Positions 8,652-16,415 are shown, counted from the first letter of the stretch. The stretch: DNA of 26,337 bases from a virus (IMGVR_UViG_3300021959_000327:1-26337); one strand, 5' to 3'. Numbers and translations: made by a program. Notes: generated from the letters alone by a model not told the origin.

Positions 8652-9026
8652 ATGGCAAGATGGAGATATCTTGTCGTTATGGTTTTGATTATGATGTCTG
8701 GCCCAGTACTTTGTGCAGACATTGAAAAGTGGACAAAAGAACAAAAATGGAACTTTGCCGTTTACTCGGCATTGACAACAATAGATGCTTTGCAGACGCA
8801 TACTGCTATGAAGCATGGTCATTTTAAAGAAGCGAATCCGTTCTATGGTTCTAATGCCAGTAATGCGGAATTGGCAATAGGAATGGCTGCACGTATTGGT
8901 TTTATGTATTTTATGATTGATAAGAACCGAGCTCCCAAATGGATGACTTGGGGTTTAACAACCATAACTGCTGGAGCAGTAATACATAATCACTCTGTGG
9001 GAGTAAGAATAAATGTACGAATATAG
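8652..9026 (+). CDS. Small exported/membrane protein of unknown function, 124 residues
   Basis: A clear signal peptide (residues 1-22: basic start M-A-R-W-R, hydrophobic VVMVLIMM, cleavage probably after L-C-A) is followed by a part with weakly hydrophobic helices near 73-90 and 100-111. Cys21 is not in a good lipobox (Leu precedes it), so lipoprotein processing is unlikely. The pattern D-x-x-Q-T ... E-A-N-P-x-x-G (45-66) ... H-N-x-x-x-G (112-117) resembles a family of small proteins that I recall from phages of Gram-negative bacteria; this is from memory and unverified. Possible roles include an envelope-modifying or lysis/exclusion accessory, but none is demonstrated. A strong AGGAG at 8641-8645 lies six bases before the ATG. 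No good promoter is directly upstream, so it likely shares the fibre transcript. Confidence 0.65.
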   Translation: MARWRYLVVMVLIMMSGPVLCADIEKWTKEQKWNFAVYSALTTIDALQTHTAMKHGHFKEANPFYGSNASNAELAIGMAARIGFMYFMIDKNRAPKWMTWGLTTITAGAVIHNHSVGVRINVRI

Positions 9027-9060
9027 AACCAAATTAATCAAATGAGAAAATCCTTAAACA

Positions 9061-9068
9061 TATAAATA
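9061..9068 (+). promoter_or_regulatory. T4-type late promoter
   Basis: This is a perfect TATAAATA box in the 73-base gap after the exported-protein gene. By T4 spacing transcription starts near 9074, giving a 26-base leader before the ATG at 9100. It is directly followed by GAACAT, the same extension as at the promoter upstream of 3720. Confidence 0.8.
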
Positions 9069-9099
9069 GAACATATAATTTCATTAATCGGAATACAGT

Positions 9100-9459
9100 A
9101 TGTCCTATTATAAAGACCTGACAATTGATCAGGGTTCAACTGCGTCTATTAAAGTATACTTGACGAATAAAGATGGCACTGTTAAGAACCTCTTTAACTT
9201 TATTCCTTCTGCACACATAAGCCCTAACTATAATTTAGACAGCGCTTCCATAACCCCCTTCACTTGTTCTAAAGATTCGGACGCTGGCGTTATTAATCTT
9301 AGTTTAACTCATTTGCAGACAGATTCTTTTAAATCGAATAAAAGGTATGTCTATGACTTAGAAATCGCACGAGACTCTTCAGGAACCGTTGTGGAGGTCG
9401 AACGAGTTATGGAAGGACAATTGTTCATCACCCCCTCTGTAACTAAGTTGACACTCTAA
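9100..9459 (+). CDS. Small beta-rich virion protein, 119 residues
   Basis: The sequence is a short all-beta protein: KDLTIDQGSTASIKVYLTNKDG at the start, an alternating pattern in the middle, RYVYDLEIARD near residue 83-93 and a closing strand VMEGQLFITPSVTK. This pattern (D-L-x-I-D-Q-G ... R-Y-x-Y-D-L/V-E-I ... G-x-x-x-x-x-P-x-V-T) is common in marine phages and resembles the N-terminal domain of BppU-like baseplate proteins, so a baseplate, neck or fibre-attachment role is plausible. It occupies the position held in T4 by wac (neck whiskers, just before gene 13), although it has no sequence likeness to fibritin. It has its own late promoter. Confidence 0.7.
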   Translation: MSYYKDLTIDQGSTASIKVYLTNKDGTVKNLFNFIPSAHISPNYNLDSASITPFTCSKDSDAGVINLSLTHLQTDSFKSNKRYVYDLEIARDSSGTVVEVERVMEGQLFITPSVTKLTL

Positions 9460-9461
9460 TA

Positions 9462-9566
9462 ATGAACACTATCGTTAAAAAAGTGGTTCAAACAAAGACT
9501 AAGGTTAATAAAGTTGTTGTTAATAAAAATACTTTGGTTAATAAAGTAATTATCATTAACCAATAA
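9462..9566 (+). CDS. Possible 34-residue basic peptide with V-N-K repeats
   Basis: An ATG two bases after the preceding stop (TAATAATG) opens a 34-codon frame, MNTIVKKVVQTKTKVNKVVV and onward, with V-N-K at residues 15-17, 20-22 and 26-28. It contains nine Lys, no acidic residue and many Val/Ile. It could be a real small structural peptide translated by reinitiation, or only a repeat-bearing spacer. There is no Shine-Dalgarno sequence. It fills the gap exactly up to the next promoter-like box, which overlaps its stop codon. Coding status is uncertain. Confidence 0.45.
   Translation: MNTIVKKVVQTKTKVNKVVVNKNTLVNKVIIINQ
9503..9546 (+). repeat. Three copies of GTTAATAAA
   Basis: GTTAATAAA occurs at 9504, 9519 and 9537; the first and last are extended to an identical GGTTAATAAAG. 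Spacings of 15 and 18 bases keep the reading frame of the 34-codon ORF, encoding V-N-K each time. Confidence 0.6.
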
Positions 9567-9569
9567 ATA
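9562..9569 (+). promoter_or_regulatory. Possible late promoter, AATAAATA variant
   Basis: AATAAATA overlaps the stop codon of the 34-codon ORF, 20 bases before the gene 13 ATG. It fits the NATAAATA consensus reported for T4-like cyanophages. However, the predicted start (near 9575) falls within the ribosome binding site AAAAGGA (9574-9580), leaving a 15-base leader, so this is the weakest of the promoter calls. Confidence 0.4.
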
Positions 9570-9589
9570 CTTGAAAAGGATTAGAAGTA

Positions 9590-10342
9590 ATGGCATTACC
9601 AAACTCAAGACAATCGTTAATTGATTTCTGTCTTCGTAGACTGGGTGCTCCAGTACTTGAAATTAATATTGATGATGACCAAATCGAAGACAAGGTTGAC
9701 GATGCACTGCAAATGTATCAAGAATTTCATTCTGATGCATCTTATAGAACATATTTAAAACATGTTATCACACAAGAAGATAAGGACAACGGTTACATAC
9801 CGATATCTGGCAATGTGCTTTATGTGTCTCATATGTTTCCATTAAACCCAACATTTTCAAGTGTCAATATGTTTGATATCAAGTATCAGATGATGTTAAA
9901 CAGTTTAGGCGATTTCATGAACTTTGCTGGAGGTATGTCTTACTATTACCAGATGCAACAGTATCTTGAATTTCTTGATATGATTCTTTCGGGTTATCCC
10001 CAAACCACTTGGTCACGACATCAAGATCGTTTATATATTTGGGGAGAATGGCAAAACGGCGATCTGAAAGTGGGAGATTATGTGGTGGCTGAAGTTTATA
10101 CGGTAGTTGACCCTGATACTCACACTTCTGTTTATAATGATATGTTTATTAAGAATTATACAACATCGTTGATAAAACAACAGTGGGGTCTTAATATGAT
10201 GAAATTTGATGGTATGCAATTGCCAGGCGGTGTAACCCTTAACGGAAGACAAATGTTCGAAGACGCAAATCAAGAACTCATACAGTTAGAAGAAAAGTTA
10301 AGGTTGGAACAAGAACTACCACCAGATTTTTTCGTGGGTTAA
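9590..10342 (+). CDS. gp13: Neck protein gp13
   Basis: This is the T4 gp13 family, a head-completion/neck protein that with gp14 forms the collar through which the filled head joins the tail. The N-terminal signature SRQSLIDFCLRRLGAPVLEI, followed by DDDQIEDKVDDALQMYQEFH, is highly diagnostic. Later conserved segments are QYLEFLDMILSG, RLYIWGEW and IKQQWGLNMMKFDGMQLPGG. At 250 residues it is shorter than T4 gp13 (309). AAAAGGA at 9574-9580 supports the ATG at 9590. It is followed after four bases by gene 14 in canonical T4 order. Confidence 0.95.
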   Translation: MALPNSRQSLIDFCLRRLGAPVLEINIDDDQIEDKVDDALQMYQEFHSDASYRTYLKHVITQEDKDNGYIPISGNVLYVSHMFPLNPTFSSVNMFDIKYQMMLNSLGDFMNFAGGMSYYYQMQQYLEFLDMILSGYPQTTWSRHQDRLYIWGEWQNGDLKVGDYVVAEVYTVVDPDTHTSVYNDMFIKNYTTSLIKQQWGLNMMKFDGMQLPGGVTLNGRQMFEDANQELIQLEEKLRLEQELPPDFFVG

Positions 10343-10346
10343 TTAA

Positions 10347-11228
10347 ATGGCAACAAATCCTTATTTTAGTCAGGGAAGAAAAAGTGAACAGCTTCTGTAC
10401 GAAGACTTAGTTATTGAGTCTTTAAAAATGTATGGTCAGGATGTTTATTATCTTCCTCGTGAAATTGTTAACAAGGATGATATTTTTGTTGATGACTCTA
10501 CTTCGCGTTTTTCTGATGCTTATAAAATTGAAATGTACATTGAGAACATTGAAGGTTTTGATGGTGAAGGAGACCTGTTTACCAAGTTTGGTGTTGAAAT
10601 TAGAGATGCAGCCACCTTTATAGTTTCTCGCAGGAGGTGGGGTAGTGTTATAGCCGAAAACGAAGAAAGTGATGTGGTGCAGTTTTTCCGTCCCCGTGAA
10701 GGCGATGTAATATATTTACCACTGTCTCAATCAATGTTTCAGATTATGAAGGTAGAAACAGAGACCCCGTTTTTTCAGTTAAAGAACCTACCAACCTTCA
10801 GAATGCGTTGTGAACTCTTTGAGTATAACGACGAAGACTTTGATACTGACATCGAAGAGATTGACCAAGTAGAAACCTTCTCAGCTTATCAGTATGTAAT
10901 GTCCTTCGCTTCAGTTACAAGTACCTTTGAAGTTGGTGAAACGGTAACTCAGATCAATACTGATTATACCATGAACGGTGAAGTTGTCAACTGGGATGCC
11001 GTAAATAATAAACTTTATCTGGCGCACGTAGGTGCGACTGACGGTGATTTCCACACCTTTACCACCACAGCACAAGTTGAAGGCAACACTTCGGGTGCAA
11101 TAGGAACACCGACCCTAATTGAAGAGTTGCAGAATATTCAACGTGAAGCCCAGAACGATATATTTGATGTTTTTGAAAGTGACTTCCTTGACTTTACAGA
11201 ATCTAATCCGTTTGGAGATCCTTCATAA
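10347..11228 (+). CDS. gp14: Neck protein gp14
   Basis: This is the T4 gp14 family, partner of gp13 in the neck. The start NPYFSQGRKSEQLLYEDLVI, then YYLPREIVNKDDIFVDD and ATFIVSRRRW, is diagnostic. At 293 residues it is longer than T4 gp14 (256). The extra length appears as a beta-rich segment at about residues 186-258 (FEVGETVTQ, GEVVNWDAVNNKLYLAHVGA, VEGNTSGAIG), a module seen also in other marine phage structural proteins. The C-terminus returns to gp14-type helix (IQREAQNDIFDVFESDFLDF). Its stop shares a base with the gene 15 start (TAATG), indicating coupled translation. Confidence 0.95.
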   Translation: MATNPYFSQGRKSEQLLYEDLVIESLKMYGQDVYYLPREIVNKDDIFVDDSTSRFSDAYKIEMYIENIEGFDGEGDLFTKFGVEIRDAATFIVSRRRWGSVIAENEESDVVQFFRPREGDVIYLPLSQSMFQIMKVETETPFFQLKNLPTFRMRCELFEYNDEDFDTDIEEIDQVETFSAYQYVMSFASVTSTFEVGETVTQINTDYTMNGEVVNWDAVNNKLYLAHVGATDGDFHTFTTTAQVEGNTSGAIGTPTLIEELQNIQREAQNDIFDVFESDFLDFTESNPFGDPS

Positions 11229-12025
11229 TGTTTGGTACATATTTTTATCATCAACGAGTTAGAAAAGCAGTAGCAGTCTTTGGTTCATTGTTTAATAACA
11301 TTTATATTATACGTAAAAATTCATCAGGCGAAGTTATCAGTCAGGTAAAAGTTCCTCTGAGTTATGCTCCGAAAAGAAACTTTGTTGAGCGTATAACCCA
11401 AATGAATAACGGAGAAGATGCGGAAAGACAGATTGCAATTAAGTTGCCTCGTATGTCATTTGAAATTGTGTCGATGGAATATGATTTAACAAGACAATTA
11501 CCCAAGACAAACTCAAGAATACAACCGCTTGTATCGGGCAGTTCAAATTCGAATAGAACACGTTTATATACTTCGGTTCCTTATAATATTAATTTCCAAA
11601 TGAATGTATATGCGAAATCACAAGACGATGCACTACAGGTAGTAGAACAGGTTATTCCGTTTTTCAATCCACAATATACTGTTAGTGTAAAACCTCTTGC
11701 CGATTTATCAGCTATTATTGATGATGTGCCTATTGTATTACAGGGGTTAAACTTTCAGGACGATTATGAAGGACCATTAGAAGCAAGAAGAACCATTATT
11801 TACACAATGGATTTTTCAATGAAGGTTAGTTTTTATGGACCTATTTCTACTGGACCTATTATTCGTCAGGTCGATGGTCAAATTTACCAGCAAGGAACTG
11901 GACCTACAGGTGATAGTGACACATTACTCGAAACAATTAGAACGACTCCCAACCCTCTTAATGTGAGTCCGGATAGTGATTTTGGATTTAATTATGATTA
12001 CTTCTCAGCATTGGATAGTGTATAA
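11228..12025 (+). CDS. gp15: Tail completion and sheath stabiliser gp15
   Basis: This is the T4 gp15 family, which caps the head-proximal end of the tail tube and sheath as a hexamer and provides the docking surface for the neck. The N-terminus FGTYFYHQRVRKAVAVFGSL followed by FNNIYIIRK is diagnostic, as are QIAIKLPRMSFEIVSMEYDL, YNINFQMNVYAKSQDDALQV and VEQVIPFFNPQYTVSVKPL. The length of 265 residues is close to T4 (272). It overlaps gene 14 and gene 16 by one base each, so genes 14, 15 and 16 form a coupled translational run. Confidence 0.95.
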   Translation: MFGTYFYHQRVRKAVAVFGSLFNNIYIIRKNSSGEVISQVKVPLSYAPKRNFVERITQMNNGEDAERQIAIKLPRMSFEIVSMEYDLTRQLPKTNSRIQPLVSGSSNSNRTRLYTSVPYNINFQMNVYAKSQDDALQVVEQVIPFFNPQYTVSVKPLADLSAIIDDVPIVLQGLNFQDDYEGPLEARRTIIYTMDFSMKVSFYGPISTGPIIRQVDGQIYQQGTGPTGDSDTLLETIRTTPNPLNVSPDSDFGFNYDYFSALDSV

Positions 12026-12372
12026 TGAAAGATGATAAAAATATAAATGATGATTATAATACCTCGCGTGATACTTACCTCGAACTTATTGATGGTGGTA
12101 AAGAATCACTTGAGTTAATGATACAGGTAGCAAGAGAATCGGAACATCCACGAGCCTTTGAAGTTCTATCCGGTATGATAAAAAACATTGCTGACGTTAC
12201 AGATAAACTTATGGATTTAAATAAAAAACATAAAGATGTAATGAAAGAAGATAAACCGGAACAACAACAAATTACAAACAACAATGTGTTTTTAGGAAGC
12301 ACAACTGACTTACAACGATTATTACAGAATGAAGAAAAGGTGATTGATGCAAAACGTGTTGAGAATGAATAA
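12025..12372 (+). CDS. gp16: Small terminase subunit gp16
   Basis: The position between genes 15 and 17 and the central helices (SRDTYLELIDGGKESLELMI, then ESEHPRAFEVLSGMIKNIAD and VTDKLMDLNKKHKD) identify the T4 gp16 family, a ring-forming regulator that recognises DNA and stimulates gp17. The central part is the coiled-coil oligomerisation core. At 115 residues it is shorter than T4 gp16 (164), so flanking DNA-binding segments are reduced. Its 3' end overlaps gene 17 by 26 bases, as is usual for this pair. Confidence 0.92.
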   Translation: MKDDKNINDDYNTSRDTYLELIDGGKESLELMIQVARESEHPRAFEVLSGMIKNIADVTDKLMDLNKKHKDVMKEDKPEQQQITNNNVFLGSTTDLQRLLQNEEKVIDAKRVENE

Positions 12373-13960
12373 TGTAACCGATACTTACTTAGGTAATGTA
12401 AATATAAAACGTGATGGTATCGTACAAGAGTGGTCAAAAGATGAGGTTCTTGAATATAAAAAGTGTATGGAAAGTCCCGCATATTTTGCGGAAAAATATG
12501 TCAAAATTATTTCGTTGGATCGGGGTCTCATTCCTTTTGATCTTTACCCCTATCAAGAACGCATGTTCCAACACTTTAACAGTAATCGTTTTAGTATTAT
12601 ACTTGCTTGCCGACAATCTGGCAAATCAATTTCGTCTGTCGCCTATCTTCTCTGGTACGCAATCTTCAACCCAGAAAAAACAATCGCAGTACTCGCTAAC
12701 AAAGGGGCCACTTCAAGAGAGATGCTCAGTCGCGTTACACTTATGCTTGAGAATCTTCCTTTCTTTTTACAACCTGGCTGTAAAACTCTCAACAAAGGTT
12801 CTATCGAGTTTTCTAATAATAGTAGGATTATTGCTGCTGCCACTAGCGGGTCTTCTATTCGCGGTATGTCTGTTAATTTGCTCTATCTCGATGAGTTTGC
12901 TTTTGTTGAGCGAGCATCTGAATTCTATACTTCCACCTATCCTGTTGTATCCGCAGGAAAAGACACCAAAGTCATCATCACCTCAACCGCCAACGGTATA
13001 GGTAACATCTTCCACAAGCTGTGGGAAGGGGCAGAACAAGGAACTAACGAGTTCAAAAGTTTTCGTGTAGATTGGTGGGATGTTCCGGGCAGAGACGAAA
13101 AGTGGAAAGCACTAACCGTTGCAAATACAAGCTCTCTCCAATTTGATCAAGAATTCGGCAACACTTTCTTTGGAACAGGTGATACCCTAATAAACGCTGA
13201 GACCCTCTTGTCATTGCGAACAAGAGGACCCCAGCGGGTCTTAGAGGGCGGTCTATTGTCCGTCTATTCTGAAACTCGGCCGAGTCACGAGTACATCATG
13301 ACCGTTGATGTCTCGAAAGGAAGAGGTCAGGACTATTCTACGTTCACTGTTATTGACATTACGACACGCCCATTCGAACAAGTGGCTGTGTATCGGAACA
13401 ATACTATCTCTCCAATACTCTTCCCTAATATTATATATAAGTATGCAACCGTTTATAACAACGCTTATGTTGTAATTGAATCAAATGACCAAGGTACAGT
13501 CGTGGGCAATGGTTTGTATTACGACCTTGAGTATGAAAATCTACACCTTGAATCAGTAGTAAAATCTAATTCGGTTGGGGTTGAAATTACTCGTAAAACA
13601 AAACGTCTTGGTTGTTCAGCAATCAAAGATATCCTCGAAGAAAACAAACTCACTATCCACGATGAAAATACAATATTAGAGATATCCACCTTCGTTGCAA
13701 AGGGTATGTCTTATCAAGCGAGTGATGGTAATCACGACGATTTAATGATGAATTTAGTTATGTTCGGTTATTTTGTTACCACACAGTTTTTTTCAGATAT
13801 GACTGATATCAATCTTAAACAAATGATGTTTGAACAAAAGATGAAAGAAATTGAAGATGATATGGTTCCTTTCGGTTTTATAGATGACGGCAGTGATGCT
13901 ATCGATTTAATAGAACAACAAGAAGAAATGGAAAAAAGAAACTGGCAATTATTGTTCTAA
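12347..13960 (+). CDS. gp17: Large terminase subunit gp17 (ATPase-nuclease)
   Basis: This is the T4 gp17 packaging motor. The ATPase part shows Walker A C-R-Q-S-G-K-S (residues 88-94), Walker B L-L-Y-L-D-E (178-183) and the coupling motif S-T-A-N-G (213-217). The RNase H-like nuclease part shows the acidic triad: Asp321 in MTVDVSKGRGQDYSTF, Glu378 in VVIESNDQG and Asp464/465 in GNHDDLMMN. It acts on concatemeric DNA at the portal, cutting and pumping. I chose the ATG at 12347 because AAAAGG (12335-12340) sits six bases upstream; an in-frame TTG at 12344 and an ATG at 12365 are alternatives. At 537 residues it is shorter than T4 (610) but all catalytic motifs are intact. Confidence 0.97.
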   Translation: MQNVLRMNNVTDTYLGNVNIKRDGIVQEWSKDEVLEYKKCMESPAYFAEKYVKIISLDRGLIPFDLYPYQERMFQHFNSNRFSIILACRQSGKSISSVAYLLWYAIFNPEKTIAVLANKGATSREMLSRVTLMLENLPFFLQPGCKTLNKGSIEFSNNSRIIAAATSGSSIRGMSVNLLYLDEFAFVERASEFYTSTYPVVSAGKDTKVIITSTANGIGNIFHKLWEGAEQGTNEFKSFRVDWWDVPGRDEKWKALTVANTSSLQFDQEFGNTFFGTGDTLINAETLLSLRTRGPQRVLEGGLLSVYSETRPSHEYIMTVDVSKGRGQDYSTFTVIDITTRPFEQVAVYRNNTISPILFPNIIYKYATVYNNAYVVIESNDQGTVVGNGLYYDLEYENLHLESVVKSNSVGVEITRKTKRLGCSAIKDILEENKLTIHDENTILEISTFVAKGMSYQASDGNHDDLMMNLVMFGYFVTTQFFSDMTDINLKQMMFEQKMKEIEDDMVPFGFIDDGSDAIDLIEQQEEMEKRNWQLLF

Positions 13961-13982
13961 ATCATCCCAAAATGTGTAATTA

Positions 13983-13994
13983 CATAAATAAATA
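13983..13994 (+). promoter_or_regulatory. T4-type late promoter (double box) for the tail sheath gene
   Basis: CATAAATA (13983-13990) is overlapped by AATAAATA (13987-13994); both fit NATAAATA. It lies in the 92-base gap between genes 17 and 18. Transcription would begin near 13996-14000, giving a 53-57 base leader. GAACAT follows at 13999-14004. TTACATAA (13980-13987) and TTATGTAA (14010-14017) form an inverted repeat around the start region. Confidence 0.7.
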
Positions 13995-14052
13995 GATTGA
14001 ACATTCGTATTATGTAAATCTTATTATTAGCTAATAAAAAAAGGAAACGATT

Positions 14053-15798
14053 ATGGCTCTTTTTACCCCATCAGCGTCTCCAAGCATTACTGTTAAAGAA
14101 ATTGACTTAACGGGTGTTGTCCCTTCAGTCACGACTTCAACAGGTGCTTATGTAGGAGACTTTTCTTGGGGTCCAGTAGAACAACCAACACTCATTGATA
14201 ATGAGTCTACGTTAATTTCTACTTTCGGATCTCCAAGTACAAGTAATGCTATAGACTTTTTGTCTACTGCAAACTTTTTAAAATACTCAACCAGTCTATA
14301 TGTATCGCGTGTAACTAACGCAGGCGTTAACGCATATGATTCTGACGGTGTTGGTGCTGTTACACCATTGATTAAAAACGCAGATGACTTCGATCTGCAA
14401 AGATCAACTTTGAACACCGCTGAACATACAGTTATTGCTAAATATCCCGGTGTTGCAGGAAGTAGTGTTCGTGTAGAACTTTGTCCCGCAAAGAGCAACG
14501 ATACTACATTATTCGATGGATGGACTTACAAAAGTTATTTTGATGCTGCGCCTGGAACGTCTGCTTATGCGTCTTCAGTAAATGGTGCAGATGACGAAGT
14601 CCACGCAGTTGTAGTTGACGAAGACGGATTGTTATCAGGTACGCCTGGTGCAGTACTCGAAACTTTCCCGTTCTTATCTTTTGCTAAGGACGGAAAAACT
14701 TCTGACGGAAGCGGAAACCATCTTCTCGATGTAATCAACAATCGATCTAGTTATATCTGGATGATCGATGTCAACAAGGTTGGCGGCTCCGCAGCTGAAG
14801 ACTATAATATTAGTTCTGCTGCTGCAAATACCGATTTCGAACCAACCACCGCGACCATAAAAACATTCACTTTAAGTGCTGGTTCTAATGGTTCTGCAAT
14901 TGGTCCTACACAGATCGCTCTAGGTTTTGACGAGTTTGAAAGCAAAGAAAACATTCAGGTAGATTTCTTAATCGCACCCGGTATGACTGCTACTGCTGAC
15001 CAAACCGCTGTAGTGGTGGATCTTGTGGCTACTGCTGGTTCATTACGTAAAGATTGTGTTGTAGTAACGTCACCCGCAAGGTCTGATGTTATTGGTTTAA
15101 CTGCTGGGACTGCGGTAACAGATACCGTTGCTGGTGTTAACGCTTGCGGCGCTTCGTCGTATCTAATAGTTGACAACAATTATTTAAAGGTATACGATAA
15201 GTATAACGATCAGTATGTGTTTATCCCTGCTGCTTCTGCAACTGCCGGTCTTATGGCCGCAACTGATGCTGTTGCTGCACCTTGGTTCTCACCCGCTGGT
15301 CAAAGAAGGGGTCAATATTTCGGGGTCACTTCCTTGGCTTATTCAGCTAATAAGTCACAAAGAGATATATTGTACAAAGCCGGAATTAATCCGATTGTAA
15401 ATCTGCCTGGACAAGGTGTAATTCTTTTTGGTGATAAGACCAAAGAAAACCGTCCGTCGGCATTTGATCGAATTAATGTCCGAAGATTGTTCCTCGCTAT
15501 CGAGAGATCAATCGAACGCGCTGCAAGAAATGTTATGTTTGAATTCAACGACGAATTCACACGTGCAGAGTTTGTTAATATCGTAGAACCGTTCCTGAGA
15601 GAAATTCAGGGTCGACGAGGTATTACTGACTTCCGTGTGGTTTGTGATGAAACAAACAATACTGCTGCAGTAATTGACCGTAACGAGTTTATTTGTTCAG
15701 TGTTCGTCAAACCTGCTCGTTCTATCAACTTTATCACTCTCAACTTTGTTGCTGTTCGCACTGGGGTTGAATTTAGTGAAATAGTTGGTACGGTTTAA
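14053..15798 (+). CDS. gp18: Tail sheath protein gp18
   Basis: This is the contractile sheath subunit, T4 gp18 family. The N-terminus SPSITVKEIDLTGVVPSVTT with GAYVGDFSWGPVEQP is diagnostic. The conserved C-terminal inner domain, which binds the tube and swaps strands with neighbours, has YKAGINPIVNLPGQGVILFG, RINVRRLFLAIERSIERAAR and MFEFNDEFTRAEFVNIVEPF. The middle (about 90-330) is the variable outer part. At 581 residues it is shorter than T4 (659). AAGGAAA (14041-14047) supports the start. It has its own promoter, fitting the high copy number of sheath, and is followed after 26 bases by the tube gene. Confidence 0.96.
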   Translation: MALFTPSASPSITVKEIDLTGVVPSVTTSTGAYVGDFSWGPVEQPTLIDNESTLISTFGSPSTSNAIDFLSTANFLKYSTSLYVSRVTNAGVNAYDSDGVGAVTPLIKNADDFDLQRSTLNTAEHTVIAKYPGVAGSSVRVELCPAKSNDTTLFDGWTYKSYFDAAPGTSAYASSVNGADDEVHAVVVDEDGLLSGTPGAVLETFPFLSFAKDGKTSDGSGNHLLDVINNRSSYIWMIDVNKVGGSAAEDYNISSAAANTDFEPTTATIKTFTLSAGSNGSAIGPTQIALGFDEFESKENIQVDFLIAPGMTATADQTAVVVDLVATAGSLRKDCVVVTSPARSDVIGLTAGTAVTDTVAGVNACGASSYLIVDNNYLKVYDKYNDQYVFIPAASATAGLMAATDAVAAPWFSPAGQRRGQYFGVTSLAYSANKSQRDILYKAGINPIVNLPGQGVILFGDKTKENRPSAFDRINVRRLFLAIERSIERAARNVMFEFNDEFTRAEFVNIVEPFLREIQGRRGITDFRVVCDETNNTAAVIDRNEFICSVFVKPARSINFITLNFVAVRTGVEFSEIVGTV

Positions 15799-15824
15799 GC
15801 ACAACCATTTTAAGGAGAATATAA

Positions 15825-16352
15825 ATGGCAATTTTAGGAGTCGATGACTTTAAGTCAAAATTGAGAGGTGGTGGTGCTAGGCCGAATCTGTTCCAAGCAA
15901 CTGTCAACTTTCCGGCATATGCAGGAGGGGACGTTGAATTGACAACTTTCTTGTGTGAAGCCGCACAGTTACCAGGCTCTGTTGTAGGTCTTATTACGGT
16001 ACCATTCCGTGGGCGTCAGTTAAAAATCGCTGGCGACAGGACTTTCGAACCCTGGACAGTAACAATAATCAACGATACCGATTTCAGAATACGAGATTCA
16101 ATGGAACGTTGGATGAACGGCATGAACGCACACTCAGCAAACACTGGGTTGACTAATCCTATTGATTATCAAGCCGACTTGTTTGTAGACCAATTGGACA
16201 AAGACGGAACTACGCTTAAGCGTTATAACTTCCGTGGATGTTTCCCCACTAATGTGGCACCGATTGATCTTACTTACACATCAGAAAACGAGATCGAAAG
16301 ATTTACAGTTGAATTCCAAGTACAATACTGGGAATCAAATACAACATCTTAA
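15825..16352 (+). CDS. gp19: Tail tube protein gp19
   Basis: This is the inner tube subunit, T4 gp19 family, through which DNA passes to the host. Diagnostic parts are FKSKLRGGGARPNLFQATVN, EAAQLPGSVVGLITVPFRGR, QLKIAGDRTFEPWTVTIIND and DFRIRDSMERWMNGMN. The length of 175 residues compares with 163 in T4. A strong AAGGAG at 15812-15817 sits upstream of the ATG. It is cotranscribed with the sheath gene and ends just before a strong terminator. Confidence 0.96.
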   Translation: MAILGVDDFKSKLRGGGARPNLFQATVNFPAYAGGDVELTTFLCEAAQLPGSVVGLITVPFRGRQLKIAGDRTFEPWTVTIINDTDFRIRDSMERWMNGMNAHSANTGLTNPIDYQADLFVDQLDKDGTTLKRYNFRGCFPTNVAPIDLTYTSENEIERFTVEFQVQYWESNTTS

Positions 16353-16369
16353 ATCTCTACTAAATAATC

Positions 16370-16398
16370 GGGACTCTTTCGAGAGTCCCTTTTATTTT
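16370..16398 (+). terminator. Rho-independent terminator with UUCG loop after gene 19
   Basis: Eight perfect base pairs (GGGACTCT / AGAGTCCC, 16370-16377 and 16382-16389) close a TTCG loop and are followed by TTTTATTTT. It lies 17 bases after the gene 19 stop and 18 bases before gene 20, with no good late promoter between. Portal transcription therefore probably relies on read-through, which would lower portal relative to tube and sheath. Confidence 0.88.
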
Positions 16399-16415
16399 AA
16401 TTCGGAAAGAAAAAT

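Noticed and set aside
12042-12049. TATAAATG resembling a late promoter at the start of gene 16
   Set aside because: One mismatch at a key position and it lies inside a coding sequence; chance matches are expected in AT-rich DNA.
14024-14037. Perfect palindrome TTATTAGCTAATAA upstream of gene 18 as a terminator
   Set aside because: It is nearly all A-T, is followed by A residues and the ribosome binding site, and lies after the promoter; it may be a weak leader structure only.
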